From NCBI RefSeq assembly GCF_020085105.1, contig NC_058046.1, positions 14,429,175 through 14,493,174 on the forward strand: a stretch of 64,000 bases of DNA, in the 5' to 3' direction. The translations under genes were made by a program, and so were the position numbers. This document shows positions 30,888 to 49,428 of this stretch, piece by piece. Source of the DNA: Siniperca chuatsi. Lineage: Eukaryota; Chordata; Actinopteri; Centrarchiformes; Sinipercidae. A model generated the notes under the pieces. It did no database searches, was not told the DNA's origin, and saw only the letters and a program-made list of their open reading frames with translations. Within the stretch, counting starts at the first letter, position 1, and each line of letters begins with the position of its first letter.

Positions 30888-32833
30888 CAGGGACACATAA
30901 CACCACTTGATCATCGCTCACTTCAAGCAACACCCCTTTTTCTCCTCGGGCAGGTGAACACGAGCACAAAATAGATGTTTGAACTACCAGCAGCTGACAT
31001 GGGCGTCAGACAAAATGAAGGACAAGGTAACTTCCAAAGTTGCACTGAGCGAGCAAGGATGTGTAAATTAAGTCTGTCCTCAAGCAGCTGTCAATGAAGG
31101 CAGCTCACATGGAGAAAACTGAGGAGGGGAGACCTTTTTTTTCCTCAAGGGCTTTTAAGAGAAAATGGTTGGCTGAGTCCTGCTTTAAGATGCTGATCAC
31201 AAGAGCTTGAGGGTGAGACAGGCTAAAGGCTGTAATTTAATTCTTCTCTCTGTCAGCGTGCGCAAGCCATTATCTCCCTGAGAGAGTCTGCTGATGGCTT
31301 TCTACATATCAGCAGTCGAAGTAGATGTGTCTGCTCTGCAGCAAATTAAATCATCTCACTTGTCTAATTACTGACAAGAAGAGTGATTGGGATATTAGAC
31401 AGAGTTGTGGAAAAAGAGAGGGTTTATCTCCTGTGATGGACAACCTTTGACTAATGGTGTCAATAGGTGGTTTTCTTGACATAAGATACTGCGGACGGTT
31501 TGTATTCACGTGCCAGTGAGCCACCAAACTGCAGCAATGTATCTATTCTCTTTAGAATAGTGCTTTAAGGTCAGGCAGGTATCTCAGTGAATCTTGATTA
31601 TGTGTAAAATATAGTTGCGCTCAGCTCTGTAGCTGAAGTGATAATCCATCATAAAAAAGAAGAATTTACCAATTATACCATTTAATCAATATTTGTAACA
31701 ATGACCAAGCGTCCTGGCGTTAGAAAGCAGAGAAGAAAGACTCTTGAGAGACAAACTCTGGAGCTAAAAATTAACTGCAGGCTTGTTGATTTATGGGATT
31801 TTTGTTTGTGCTCTTACACCTGAACGAACTTTATTTCATGGTAGTGCTAAAGAAGAAAATGTGCTCATGCCTGCTGCAGAACACACACCTCGTGTGCAGT
31901 CACTGTGTCCACAATGTCAGTCTCCAGTTCACTGGTAATGGAGCAGCTTATGGATGTGTTTCATGGCCACATCATTAACAGCCTTGGCTCTCTCACTTTC
32001 TGAGAGAGACAGTTTTTAATGTTCTCAAATGTCCACAGGTCTTACATATGCTAATGCAGTTTTATGGAGGATTTTATGAAAGAGATAAGAAAGCCTGTTG
32101 AGCGGAAAACCAGGAGCTCCACTGTGTCTAATTCTTTATGAAAAAAGGCTTATTTTGGGCCACTTGTTTTTATCTGCACAACATTTCCTTTTATTAATGA
32201 ACATGTCATCTTTCTCACTGACAAGAGCACCAGTGCACCTTTTAATGGGAGAGCAGCAACAGACCAGCATCTGCCCACGCAGCTTCCTGCTCTTTTAGAG
32301 GACAAATTCATTTATGGTGGTGGGAAAGTGTGAAAACAGAGAACCAAATATGCAATCTCAACACAATCCTCTAATTATTTTCAGTTACTTTTGGATTACA
32401 GTGCCTTGATATTTCTGTAATATCAAGGAAAATAATTTTTTCCAATATACAGGCAGTAATTTGGGGTCATTATGACTACACCCATCATGGGCTGTTATTT
32501 CAAAATGAGCACTATTATGTTGTTTTCTATAATGCCATAATGCAAGCCGCTTTTTCCCCTTCAAATGTTTTTCTGTCCAAGTAATGTGACCAATCTTTAA
32601 CAAATATGTGATATAATTGTGCATTTACAGCAAATGAAATAGAATACAGCTGCTAATTTTGGTAATTAGATTATTGTAATCCTGTTACATTTCTTCTCTG
32701 CCTCTGGAGCTTGTTTTGATGATGGTGCTCTCATCAACAGAAGATGAGAGGAGGCACGCAGACAAGCACAGAAATATGACGAGAGAAGTGGAATGGAGGA
32801 AATGGGGAAAGAAAAGCCTGGAGAATGACTGAA

Positions 32834-32879
<46 letters not shown>

Positions 32880-34958
32880 ACAGCCGTTACCCTTCAAACA
32901 AGCGTCCGGCACCTCAAAGATCTGTGAAAAGAAATTGTGTTTTTCTGCAGTTTAATATTCTTGGTGGAATAAAATTAAATGAGAGGACTATCAGCACATC
33001 TCCATTTCTGTGTCCGTTTCAACATCAAAACAGGCTGATTAGCTGTGCAGATGTCAAAGTGTGACAGTCTGAGGAACTCATTTGAGACTGATAATGCAGA
33101 CTTAGTGTGTATTAGGCATTAAGGCAGAGCTCTGTGCTTTATGCGAACCCTCTTTCACCTACTTTGTACCTCGCAACAGACAGCATGCAGGTATGGTGGA
33201 GGAAATATAACTAAAGTGATGCACGGCCTCAGGGACACATCCTTTTCTCTCTTCATGATCAGTCTGACGCTTCTTCGCGTCCAAGAACATTGCACCCCAT
33301 ATACAATAATTATGAGCGGTGTACAGCTACAAAGCACTGCGAGCAGTGCAGAGCCCGGTACAACTAATGTGTTTACAAGCTCCCAGAATTGTTCATTCAA
33401 GATTAGGAGTACACAGTCAATTTAAACCCTTCGCAGGTGTGGATTAAAAATAGAGTGTAATTTGGCATCCTGCTTTCTGTATTTATTGGAATAAAAGCTG
33501 TCTCCCATATGGCTCAGTCAATATTAAAGCTATGTCGTTCTTAATAGTGAGGCGGTGTTTCTTTGTCAACAATGTAGTTTTAGACTCAAAAACTGAGACT
33601 GAGTTAAATGCACTGATGCCTGAAATGAACATCTATTTGCAGCTTTTGAGGTATGAAATCTTGTTTTAATCGCTTGAAAGATGAACCTGCTCTTGTATTA
33701 TGTATGCTGTGGGACTGTGTATTGGATACCCTTGCCTTCCCTCACATAAAACTCAATTTTGAACTTGCTGTGTAGCGTTTTTATTGAATTCTTTTAAACA
33801 AGTGCTGCCCAGGTGGTCACGCTGTACCTGCCTGCTTGTTTCAAAGTACAGCAGCTGCATTTGATGGGCTGTGTTGTGCAGCACAGAGCTGCATTTGGGC
33901 AAAAAGGAGGGTGAACTCCACTAGACATAGATTTTCCTATGTATATTTTCTCCAATAAAAACGCGGATAAGCTGAGTGTCAGCGTTTTCCCCCTCCACTA
34001 CATCTCTGGATTGTGTCGGGTAGGTGATTTGGGAGCTCTGAGCAATCCCAGCCTGCTGTGTGCCTGAACCCATCGCCTATAATTATCTCTCTCAGAACCC
34101 TCTTTTTGCTCGCCATCCCTCACCCTCTTGCCCTTTTCCTCCCTTCAATCTGTCGGCCTTTTCTCTATGTCTCTATCTTGTCTACAAAGGTGAGAGATTT
34201 GTAACCTTCATTACTGACAGCAGCTAAAAATAACACCATCCTCCTCGGTTTATCTCCTCTCCATCTCATCCAATATGGATATCACCTGCTACCTCCTGCC
34301 CCACACACATTCAGCCTGGTGTAAACTCAGCCAGCATACCACCTCGTTTAGAGGGGGCATTCATTTCACCACCAGCGCTCTATGAATATATTCCTTATGC
34401 GTGAGCGCTCAGCAGTGTGTTGATAGCGGACGTGCCTTCTATTCTTTACGCACTGTGAAACCGGAGTCAAGTCAAACTCTCGAGATTTATTTGCGCCTAA
34501 CGATGGTGTGCTCATTTTCTTATTGTCGATTAATTCATGCTCGCACTGAAGGAAGCGCAAAGCTCTGTGCACGTTGTGTGAAGCATCCCGGGGCTGTAAC
34601 ACGCAATATCTCTCACTCTCCTGAATAAAACGGAATAAATAAGCCCCATGCTACGGTAAAGATAGTTTCTTTTTCTGGCGGCATATAAACAACAAATTCA
34701 AACGCATAATGAAGCCTATTTCCCAAAACTTATCTGCCTCAGAGTTACTCTGATGAACAATGCTTGTACTCCAAGCTGCAGGCAGATGGGATGAGCTTTT
34801 ATTGATTTGTTGAACCATTTATGACTTTCTCTTTCATTTTCTAGATAATTGCACAGTTTACTGCCTCCAGTAATTAATATTTGTATCAATATATCAACAA
34901 ATGAAAACAAAAGCATCCCTATCAAAACAAACATCTGCAAAACTGCGGAGACTCTTAC
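30888..34958. other. Non-coding region upstream of the disp3 start exon, probably its first intron
   Basis: An acceptor (ccctgacag) lies 12 bases upstream of the disp3 ATG, so this should be intron. No coding exon is recognised. A (CA)n run is at 32835-32879. A GC-richer stretch at about 34380-34620 has open frames on both strands but no recognisable domain. Confidence 0.5.
32835..32879 (+). repeat. (CA)n microsatellite
   Basis: About 22 CA units in the presumed first intron of disp3. Confidence 0.95.
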
Positions 34959-35060
34959 CTGAGGCTGATGAGACGAGAATTACAGGTGGAGCGTTCAGGC
35001 CTACTGGGTCCACTTGTAATGTGCTGAACTTGTGCTCTGCAATTTCATCCCCTCCATGCT
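34959..35060 (-). other. disp3: Candidate untranslated leader exon of disp3
   Basis: On the minus strand this stretch ends in CCTCAG followed by gtaagag, a near-consensus donor, and has no long open frame joined to the disp3 start exon. It is the best visible candidate for the 5' exon required by the acceptor just before the disp3 ATG. The 5' limit is a guess; no TATA box is evident. Confidence 0.3.
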
Positions 35061-35113
35061 CTGTTGTGGGGGGAAAATAATTTACTGCTTTATTGTCATA
35101 GTTAATAACTCAT

Positions 35114-35187
35114 CGAGAGAGAGAGAGAGAGAGAGAGAGACCAAGGGAGCCCTTACAAGAGAATGACACACAACAATCCACTCCCCT

Positions 35188-35237
<50 letters not shown>
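35114..35237 (+). repeat. (GA)n at 35114-35140 and (CA)n at 35189-35237 microsatellites
   Basis: Two simple repeats separated by about 50 bases, just upstream (on the minus strand) of the candidate disp3 leader exon, so possibly in its promoter region. Confidence 0.93.
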
Positions 35238-35239
<2 letters not shown>

Positions 35240-35240
<1 letters not shown>

Positions 35241-37992
35241 AAAGGAATCCTCTAATCTCAGCAGTTAATAATGTGTTGTTTTCCTCTCCTTTTATGCTCC
35301 CTGGTCCTCTCTCTCTCGTGCACCCACCCCTCCTCTCTTACCCGGTTGTCCAGGAGACAGAGTCAGTGAGAGACATTTCTTCCCAGAAGCTCCTCTCTCT
35401 CCCATGGCTTTGTTCAGCTGGCTCTGCTGACTGGCTCACCAGTGGAGGAGCGACGAGGAAGGGGATGCAGCCCGAAAACCTCTGTAAGCGACTGGTGGGA
35501 GGCAGGAGAGCCTGGAGGGATTTTTATAAATGGATCAAAATGTGTCTTGGACTGGCTCCACTTTAATTCAGCTAGTTTTACGCAACCAAAATGATGCGGC
35601 TGTCATGATACTGCAGCCGAGCACCCTGCTTTGCTGTCAGAGTTGGTATGGTCTAGTCTAGTCTCAGTTGGTGGGGAGGTGGGGTGTGTTATAAGAGGGT
35701 GATCAGAATGACTGGCTACAGTGGGAGTCAAAGTGCAAGCAATTTAAAATAATTACCTGAAGTAAGAGTTTATTAGCTTTTGTGGTTCATCTTCCTGTTC
35801 GAGCACGGTGCTCTCACACCAGATGAAATGAAGCCGATCATTCTGGCTCTCTGTTGTAGATGCAATTTAGCATGACTAAACACGACTGCTGTGCGAACCA
35901 CTAATACTTTGTGGGGTTTGTAAATTCAGCACTGATTTGACTTGTCATGTTTGCCTCGTTGTGCCAGTAATGCTTTCTCCTGGACTGTTAGTGCCCTCGC
36001 TCACTCTCGTCTAACATTAATGACCAGCTCTCCTCTCTTACTGCCACATTCAACTCATCCATCACCTCACTTCTCAGCCTCTGTTCAGGTTTGATTTGGA
36101 TTGCCTTGAAATCAAAAGCTAATAATCCATCATCTAAATGAGAGCGGATAACTCTGAAGCGAACTTTCACCCTATGTAGCTCTTTCCATAGCAGCTGGTG
36201 CAGTGTGGAGTCAAAAAACAAGAAAACAGGTTTGGAGTCTGGTGCTCATGTCACTGTTAGTATGTGTGTGTTGGCACCCTTCAGGACACTTCGTCTTCAT
36301 CCTGTTGGTGCGGCTGTGACAGACCCATCTGACCAAACTGACTTTTTCAGTCACTCGAGATCAATAAAGTGAAGCAGAGTGAGTCTAATCACATCTACAG
36401 TATTGCTGCAGCACTGTGGGAGACAAACAGATTTTATGAAAACTGATCAATTGTTATAACTGCATGTCATCAATAACACCCAAACTGCAGTGTCCTTTGT
36501 TAGGGTTTAATGAGTCCCTCCAATCTCAACAGACTTCATTCAGTAAACATGTATCACAAATATTGGCAGGCAAGAACTCAGAGGCAGTTGACACATGATA
36601 ATAATATACATTTAAATAATACAAAATATACATAAAGCAGCCATTCATAATTCCACACATGCATACTGAACACACACATGCAAACTTACACAGGGCTTTC
36701 AGAAAGACAGACTGACAGGATGTTGTGTTCGCTCCCTGATTACACAGAAGAAGTGTTGCTGTTTGATCATCCTGTTAAGGCAGGTCTTCCTGAAAAAGCC
36801 ACATTTTTAGGATAACTATGTGTATTGACTAAGAGAAGCGATTCACATTAATCGCTATAGCACTTGGGGGGAGGAATCTGCCTGAACAACAACCTAAGTC
36901 GGGAACAGATGGAAAAAGATGTATAATTTTTCACATCAAGCGATATTACACAACGAAATGATTGTTGGCACAGAAGCAAACGGCTCTGGCTAACTTAAGA
37001 TGCATGCAGGAGGTATCCACATACTGAGTCTCTTATACTTGGGGCAATATCCTTACTACTGGTCAGGGACAATAAGATAGTTCCCTATCTCTCCGTACTA
37101 TTAACAGCAGAAACCAATGAATAATTGTTTCAAGGAAATAAAGAGAAGCTACAGAACATTACAGTCCTACCCTCTGTGTATGTGTATATTATATATACAC
37201 ATTGTCTCCGTGTTTATGATTACATACAACACTACAAGGTCAGTGCAACAGTTAACAGTACAAATGGGCTGATATGTAAATTTGACTCTGGAAAATAAAC
37301 CTGATATTGATTAGCATTACCGAGCTGGAAAAACAATCTGCATTCATCCTGTAATTTCTGCAAATGGCAATGGTCTGTCTGCAGTGTTGCATTGCAGTCA
37401 GTTGAATTTTCACTTCATTTCCATCTCTGGTGAATGCTCCAACAAAGGGGATTAAAGTTGGAACACATCTAATCTAACATAATTTTAGCACCTGCTGAAG
37501 GGGCACAGAGGAAGCCCAGTTTCTGGAAAGTGTGGAATTGTACAGTGTGAACACATTTTGATCCAAAAAACACCCTGGAGAACAACTTAAATACTCCACA
37601 TATAATCTACATTTTACATTTACAGCAACAGTCTTATGACCCAACAAACATTTTGTCACAAAAAGACGCAAAAAGATTTTGTTCACAGCTTTGTCTTTCT
37701 TATTTCAACTTTGCAATAACACTTTCGGCCTGAGTGTTTAATTCATTTCCGTCACTACACAACGTTCACAGTGAAAAGCAACGGTCCCGGTGTATTGGTA
37801 AGGATTACAACTGACGGGAAAAAGTAGATCTAAATGTACTATGGTCGTTGGTCCATGAGAAAACTGTGGTACTGCCACACATAGACAAACACCCACGCTC
37901 TCACACACAATTACTCTCTGTGCTGTAAACTCACACACACTATCATACTCTCAAAGCTGTCCTATGATAAGGGAATTGTTCGTTTCCTCTGG
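35240..37992. other. Intergenic sequence between the disp3 5' side and the 3' end of the dynamin gene
   Basis: No exon is recognised. The right end should hold the 3'UTR of the minus-strand dynamin gene; no canonical poly(A) hexamer could be assigned with confidence. Confidence 0.5.
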
Positions 37993-43164
<5,172 letters not shown>

Positions 43165-43811
43165 CCTTCCAATAGACTGGGCACGCTTACTAAATTGATA
43201 AAACAGTACAAACATGAATGGACAGACATAAAGTACTGCAGAGTAACTCAGGTGACCTTAAATCATACTGAAAATAGAATGAGCTAACTCTGAACAAACG
43301 CTAGATAGAAAACGCTATTCCCAAAAGCCCAATAGGAATAAGATTTGCTGCATTCTACTCTGAGCAAGAAAAAACAAAACAGAACACTGTGTTGAATTAA
43401 TGCGACTGCAAATATACAAATACAAATATAAAAAATAAATAAGCTACAGTTATTCCACTGGGAAAACAGTATTGCTTTGCCAAAGGGAAAAAGTGGTCCT
43501 GATGAGAGGGGGTGTAACGCCCAAGCATCAGTTACACCAACACTGTGCCGAATCCTCCCAGATCACACACAAAAGTAGGATTTTAAGTTGAAAACTGGCT
43601 ATTCATCAATCACGGCACTGACCAAACGTCTAAGTTACATGGCAACAAATGATGTAGCAGCACAGGCCCAAAGGCTCGGTATTATCAGCTAATGTTAGCT
43701 GGCTTTAGCTAACGTTACTTGGTAAATGCAGGAAGTGAAAGAGAGAAGTATTAGCTTTGTGCTAACGCTAGCTTAACCCCTGGAATAGCCGATGCTCCAT
43801 TTTGACCTTAC

Positions 43812-43900
43812 CGATGTCCAACAAATAATATGCCACCTTAGCCAACGTGTCTGTCCTTCATAGCTCGTAGGAAACGGGCGAGTGTCAAAAACATCGCATT
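43812..43900 (-). other. Candidate 5' untranslated exon of the dynamin gene, with a short upstream open frame
   Basis: On the minus strand the exon ends GGACATCG|gtaagg, and the coding exon is preceded by an acceptor (caatttag) about 25 bases before its ATG. The leader contains an 18-codon upstream open frame (ATG at 43894-43892, TAA at 43840-43838) that terminates before the main start. The 5' boundary is uncertain. Confidence 0.5.
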
Positions 43901-43989
43901 TTATCCGAATAGTTATCCAAAATTAGCGCAAAAAAAAAAAAAACCGTCGATTTACTACATAGGCGGTACCCGCATTAGTCTTCAGGAAT

Positions 43990-44040
43990 TTGATTGGCCA
44001 TAAAATATGACTCATGAGCGTTTCCGTGACCTGATTGGTC
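43990..44040 (-). promoter_or_regulatory. Paired CCAAT boxes, presumed dynamin promoter
   Basis: Read on the minus strand there are two CCAAT elements, at 44038-44034 (GACCAATCAGG) and 43997-43993 (GGCCAATCAAA), about 41 bases apart and roughly 100-150 bases upstream of the candidate leader exon. No TATA box is apparent. The arrangement suits a housekeeping-type promoter. Confidence 0.5.
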
Positions 44041-44770
44041 GACACGTAAAAGACGCAGTTTGGTCCCGCCTTCTAAAGTCTAGACCCAATATCCTTTCAT
44101 TTCATTTGTATATTTAACCACTTCTACTTTTTAACGCTGAATACTGCTAAAAACGCTTCCCAGTCAACCTCCATTACATTCTTTTAGACTTCACATAAAA
44201 TACCAGCACACAACACAACAGGAAACATCAACACTAGCCTTTTTTCTGTGTTTTAATGTATGTATATATAAACATGATATTTACAAATCATACAATGAAG
44301 ATCAGTTAGTTACGAAATAAAACATGTATTACCTTCTCACAGATGGTTAACAGAAAACACCCAATCATCATCCAACACAGACATTACTAACAAATACCCT
44401 CCAGTTGAGGTTAGTGTCCCCCTGGGAGTTTTAGCAGCCAGAGATCATGCGCAACCAACAGCATAAATGGATTCCTTTGTATTCAAATATTATGTGATCA
44501 GGTCTTGTGTCATTACTGCAACATCAATGACGAGGATCAGTTCAAAGTGGCTTATAGTTTTCTTATCCAAGTCCTTTGGTCGTGGATAAGAAAGCCCTAT
44601 TGCTGAGATAATTAACAGTCAGTGCTATCCGTGTTCACTCAGCTTTGGCTCTCTGCAAGAAAACTGATACTGTATTTTCCATGCCTCACACTCTAAACAC
44701 TGTGCACACCTCCAAGCACTGAGAACCTCTCAAAAGACAAGCACAATAAGCAACTTCCAGCTATGCATTC

Positions 44771-44983
44771 TTAGTCCATGTATGAGGTGTCCATGCCCTC
44801 GCCGTCGGGGTGAAGCAGTCTTCCTGCCAAGCGCTCAATGTCATCGAGACTAAGCTGTCGAAGTGAACGTTCATAGTCCTTGAAGAAAAACAAAATAAAT
44901 AATGAGAAACAGCAAATTCAAAATTTTCTACTGATTGACTGACTGTGTGTGTGTGTGTGGGGGTTAATATATCCATATAACTT

Positions 44984-45056
<73 letters not shown>

Positions 45057-45607
45057 TATGGCTTCAAAAGGATAAACTGGTTGTGTCTTCCATATTTGGC
45101 CAAAAGGCGGCTTGCCCTGTTAAGATATATTCAGACTTTGAAGGATCCAGTCACTAAATTTAAAAAGCAGCATGTATATCAATAGAAACGAGAGGCAAAA
45201 GATCAGATGTCAATTGGAAAATATTGTCAAATATTTAAAATAAATATCACATCATCATCTTTGGCCCTCATCCCCACATGTTCATTAAACATACATAATT
45301 GGGCCAAGGGCCTTTAAATCAGCATCTGATGCTGCCTTTCTTAATTTTCTGACTCTCTAGCCTCCACTGGTTTGCTACCTTTTTTACATCAAACATTAGA
45401 TTTAACAATTTAGAAAATGTAAATATCCACCTGTCAAAATGGATTAGCAAAAATGTGATTGATTTGATCTCAGATAACAATGCATGGCAGCAAGCATGTT
45501 GCATTCAAATACCTTAATAAGTTGTTCATGGACTTTTGCTGCATCTGCTGGACTAAAGTGTCTAGCAAGGATAGTGGACACAGTTTGCCACACTCTTCCC
45601 TGTGTGC

Positions 45608-45640
<33 letters not shown>

Positions 45641-47293
45641 CTGCCGTCCCTGACGCTCCAGTCCTCTCCCCCACTGGACGGATTACCAGATTCAATTTAG
45701 CCTCTGGCCCAATGGAGTAATCACTCAGTCTGTGCTCATCTGAGGAAAGCATTAGTATGCAATCAACAAAAATGTAAACATTTGATTCATGTGCAAAATA
45801 GATTGGTGGACCAAGCAATTACAGTTCTGCAAAAGAGTTATGAAACAACTGTTGGCAAATCTACCTGCAAGTGCTTTCCCTTTGTAGAGCAACCGCTGCT
45901 GGTTTGCTGGTATGTTGAGACGTTCGGACACAAGTTCCTTCACTGTGGAGACCTTTTCGTCTTCCGTCACCTAGAAGATCAACAACGTGGTGAAACTATA
46001 TCTGGCAAGCATTCTCTCTTTAGATGGACAGTATTTAAATTGCAGGAAAGTGTAGCCAATCTGCAATTCTTACTTTGCATCAACTTCACATAAAACCAAC
46101 GATTAATGAGGACTTCACACTCACAAGTGACAAATGCACCTCTACCTTGGTAAATGGCCTCTTTAGCAGATTCTTCCTATAGAAAATAAACAGTCACTGG
46201 CCTATAGAGGTAGTATTTACCCCATAAGCACTGCAGACATAGCTGAGAACAGGCATGTTAGAGTGTGGGCAGGTACTTTTTTTTTTTACTTTCAGAGCAG
46301 AGCTAGGAGAAACATTGCATGGACTTGATCACTGACGTAGTTTAAAAGAATAGGGTTAAGCGTCACTTCTCTTCTACTGGGTACAAAATTTAGTCCAGTA
46401 TGTGAGATACTTCCCCATTTGATACACACATCATCACATGCTTTAGATTAGTGTTTGGCATCAATGTTGTTCTTTTTTAATTAACTATACACAAAACCTA
46501 AGACTAATGCAGCAGTATACTGATCATATTAAAAACTATAGTGGTTCCTACACTCACATGCTTTGCTGATAAAGTTCATACGCTCCTTTATTTAGCTGTG
46601 GGTGTTTCTACTCATATGTGACCTGCTATAGCCCCAGTCTGTGCCCCATACAGTAACGTTACCATTTTAAAACATGATAGGCACAAACTGGGGCGAGGAC
46701 TGGCCTATAATGAGCAAATAACGTCACAAAGGGAAGGCCAATTAACGATAGTAACGTGTAAGTTAGTAGCTAAGTTATACTGCTGTGCTGGCCTAGCCAA
46801 AACATTTTTCCTAAGATACTGCTTTATTTAAGTATTTGCCTTGTGACTTCCCGTTCCTACAAAAACCACCAAATAAGGACTTACAGAAATCCCTCCCACT
46901 CAACACCGCTGTGTTTGAAGGTGGTAACGCTACGTTACAGTTAACGTTAGTGTCTTTCTCTAAGATGTGGCTCGCAAGCTAGCTAGGAGTAACGTCGTTT
47001 CATAATGGAGCGAGATGTGATTGTACAATGGCTCCATTTAAGCTACACTGTGTGGAGTTTGACAACCTAATCTTTAGACTCAAGCAACATATGCTGCTTC
47101 CCTCAGAGGTAGATCAGCATGTGACAGGACACCGCTGTCGGCTAATCAGCTAGCTTGCCTATAGAGGATAGCTAATGTTGCGAATCAAGCTAGCGTTAGG
47201 GAGATAACAATTAGCAGTTAGCTTGCTCGGCGGTGCTTAACTTACCTGTACACTACATTCTTTTCCTTGAAGCGGTTTCACGGTGAGGATCAT
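44771..47293 (-). CDS. ubl4a: Ubiquitin-like protein 4A (GET5 homologue), complete coding region
   Basis: Component of the BAG6-UBL4A-GET4 complex that hands tail-anchored membrane proteins from SGTA to the TRC40/GET3 pathway in the cytosol. Exons on minus: 47293-47246 (MILTVKPLQGKECSVQ), 45970-45865, 45739-45513, 44878-44771. Joined length is 162 residues (human 157). The N-terminal ubiquitin-like fold spans roughly residues 1-75 (RLLYKGKALADEHRLSDYSI). The conserved C-terminal UBL4 region, which binds BAG6 in the human protein, contains DYERSLRQLSLDDIERLAGR. Between them lies a linker with ten consecutive serines encoded by an AGC repeat, longer and simpler than the human linker. The gene lies 0.9 kb upstream of the dynamin leader and in the same orientation; nothing suggests functional coupling. 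Confidence 0.95.
44986..45053 (+). repeat. (TA)n microsatellite
   Basis: About 34 TA units in the last intron of ubl4a. Confidence 0.95.
45610..45639 (-). repeat. ubl4a: (AGC)10 coding trinucleotide repeat in ubl4a
   Basis: Ten consecutive AGC/GCT units (with a partial unit at one end) encode the polyserine tract of the ubl4a linker in frame. Confidence 0.95.
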
Positions 47294-48179
47294 TTTCGAA
47301 GATAGCCTGAATAAAACACAACAACGCCTTCAAAGATTCAGCAACAAAATATACCCAAGTAACGTTACTCTGCTAACTTAAGATAGCCACAGGGCTTCTT
47401 CTCTTGTCAACGGCCCATCTTCTTCTCCAGCAGATGCGGGCTGCCTGCTGCTGCTCTCAGGTGCCATTACTGCCACTTACTGGCTGGAGTGTTGTAGGGC
47501 TGCTGATGGCTGCTCTCTGCGGAGGATAATTCACCCAAAAAAGAAAGGAAATTACAAAATATTTTGTCTCTTATGCTCGAGATAATCAGACCATAATTAA
47601 ATATTAAGGGGGAAAAAGAAGATGAAGGATAACCCTGGCTGGAGTTTGGAATCTAAAAGTGATAAAGAGCAACCTTTAAAAACATATAATTACTATCTAG
47701 CTTAGTTATTACTAATTATTAATATTACTAATCCTACATTGTAACCCAATTTTCTTTGTGCAGTATATAAAGGCTTAAATACAATGGATTAGATTATCTG
47801 TCTATGTCTTTGCTTGGGTCCTGTTGAACAAAGTTATGAGCCTGTGTCTTAATTTTCCTCCAAATTATTTACAACAATTTTTTACATTAACCATTAATCA
47901 GCCATTGTGACTATTGCTAATCATCGTTTCAGAATGTTTTAATGTTCAGACCAGCTGAAAACACTACGATTCTTGTCCTAACACCATTTAAGCATTATTT
48001 TTATGTTAAATGAGTTTACATTAAATGAAACATCTCCGTAAATTTATGTAAAGGTCACTGAAAAATAACTGCCAAAAAACTCACAATTTGCTGTGTACAA
48101 TGGAAGCAGAGTAAAACCTCTGATCAGTGCACATTGCCAGCCTTTAGTCTCTTTCACGTGTGCCAAATATCTGGGGATT

Positions 48180-48506
48180 AAATGATTGATGTTCACCGCT
48201 CAGTTTGGCGGAGACCCACCTCTCCCCAGGGCTCGGAAATACCCCAAAGACCCTCTGACCCAATTGGGATCCAGTCGATGCATTTTTCATTCCAGTCTCC
48301 CGCATGGTCTCCACTGTCTTGGTCATGTGATTACCTGCTGTCTGTGCCCAGCCCTGGCCAGCCCCGAGCAAGAGAGGAGCATCTCACATTTGGGCGGGTA
48401 CAGAGGAGATCAGCACCTGTCGGGTGGATTGTCTGCTGCCAAACAGGCACAAACCTATTCAGGACAAGTGAGAAAGACTTCCTCAACGCCAGACAGGCTG
48501 CAGGTG
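48180..48506 (+). other. Candidate untranslated first exon of the PKG-like gene
   Basis: GGCTGCAGGTG|gtaagtgat gives a strong donor at 48506/48507. The next plus-strand acceptor joined to a known exon is tttgcag at 49784. The open frame across this stretch does not continue in phase into the kinase frame, so it would be leader sequence. The 5' limit is arbitrary. Confidence 0.35.
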
Positions 48507-49155
48507 GTAAGTGATCTTTGTGTGTGTGTGTGTGTCTGTGTGTGAGTGATGTGAAATGCAGTACGGCGTTATTTTTTACAGGACAGAGCATGCATCTGTG
48601 TTTACAAACAGTAAGTAAGAAACATAAAACGCTGTTGTCATTCAAGTCACTCATGCATTACAAAGGCTGTTATCAGTGCGTATGGCTCCGGGCGCGCTTG
48701 CGACCCAAAATGACAAAAATCCATATTTTATTCCAGCAGGGTAAGTGTGTGTGACTCAATAAAGAGTCTATAATGACCTCATCTTAATCGGAGGTGTTTT
48801 ATCTGTTTGACATGACTATGGCACAGCAACCTTCTTGTCCTTTATTTTATGTCCTTGAAAACTGTTTTTAAAATGTTTTTTCCCATTAGGGTGAAAGAAA
48901 AACTAGACAAATACAAGAACTGCATAAACACACTGTATCTATAATGCATTGATTTGTACATGTAGCTACCTTTGGAAATCAAATCAAATACTGCAAGAAG
49001 TACTGTAGGCTCATAGAGCAGAGAAAGATTTATAGTCTTCTTTTTTATTGCATTGGAAACTGTGTCATTGGATTGTACTTGACCATGTTTTTTCCTATTC
49101 AGCCTGTTGAAAAGGAATGTAATCAAATAAGTTTAGTCAAGCCTAATATTAATGT

Positions 49156-49239
<84 letters not shown>
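49156..49239 (+). repeat. (TATC)n tetranucleotide microsatellite
   Basis: About 21 copies of a four-base unit in the presumed first intron of the PKG-like gene. Confidence 0.95.
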
Positions 49240-49428
49240 CTGGATTTATCTGCTTACCTGCCTGCTTGTATTTCTGTCTGTCTATATCAAGCAAATATGG
49301 GGATATGTATAAGCAAACTCTCCTGTGTTCTAATCCAAGTAGAAGCCATTATACCTTATTGATTCCCTGTTTATATTATTAATTAATTATTAATAATTAA
49401 TAATAATAATAGTAATAATAATCTTTCT

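Noticed and set aside
34401-34628. Plus-strand frame with several cysteines in a GC-richer segment
   Set aside because: The Cys spacing fits no zinc-finger pattern I know, and there are no matching splice partners.
44949-49382. Frames coding for long Ile-Tyr or Leu-Ser-Ile-Tyr repeats
   Set aside because: They are translations of the (TA)n and (TATC)n microsatellites.
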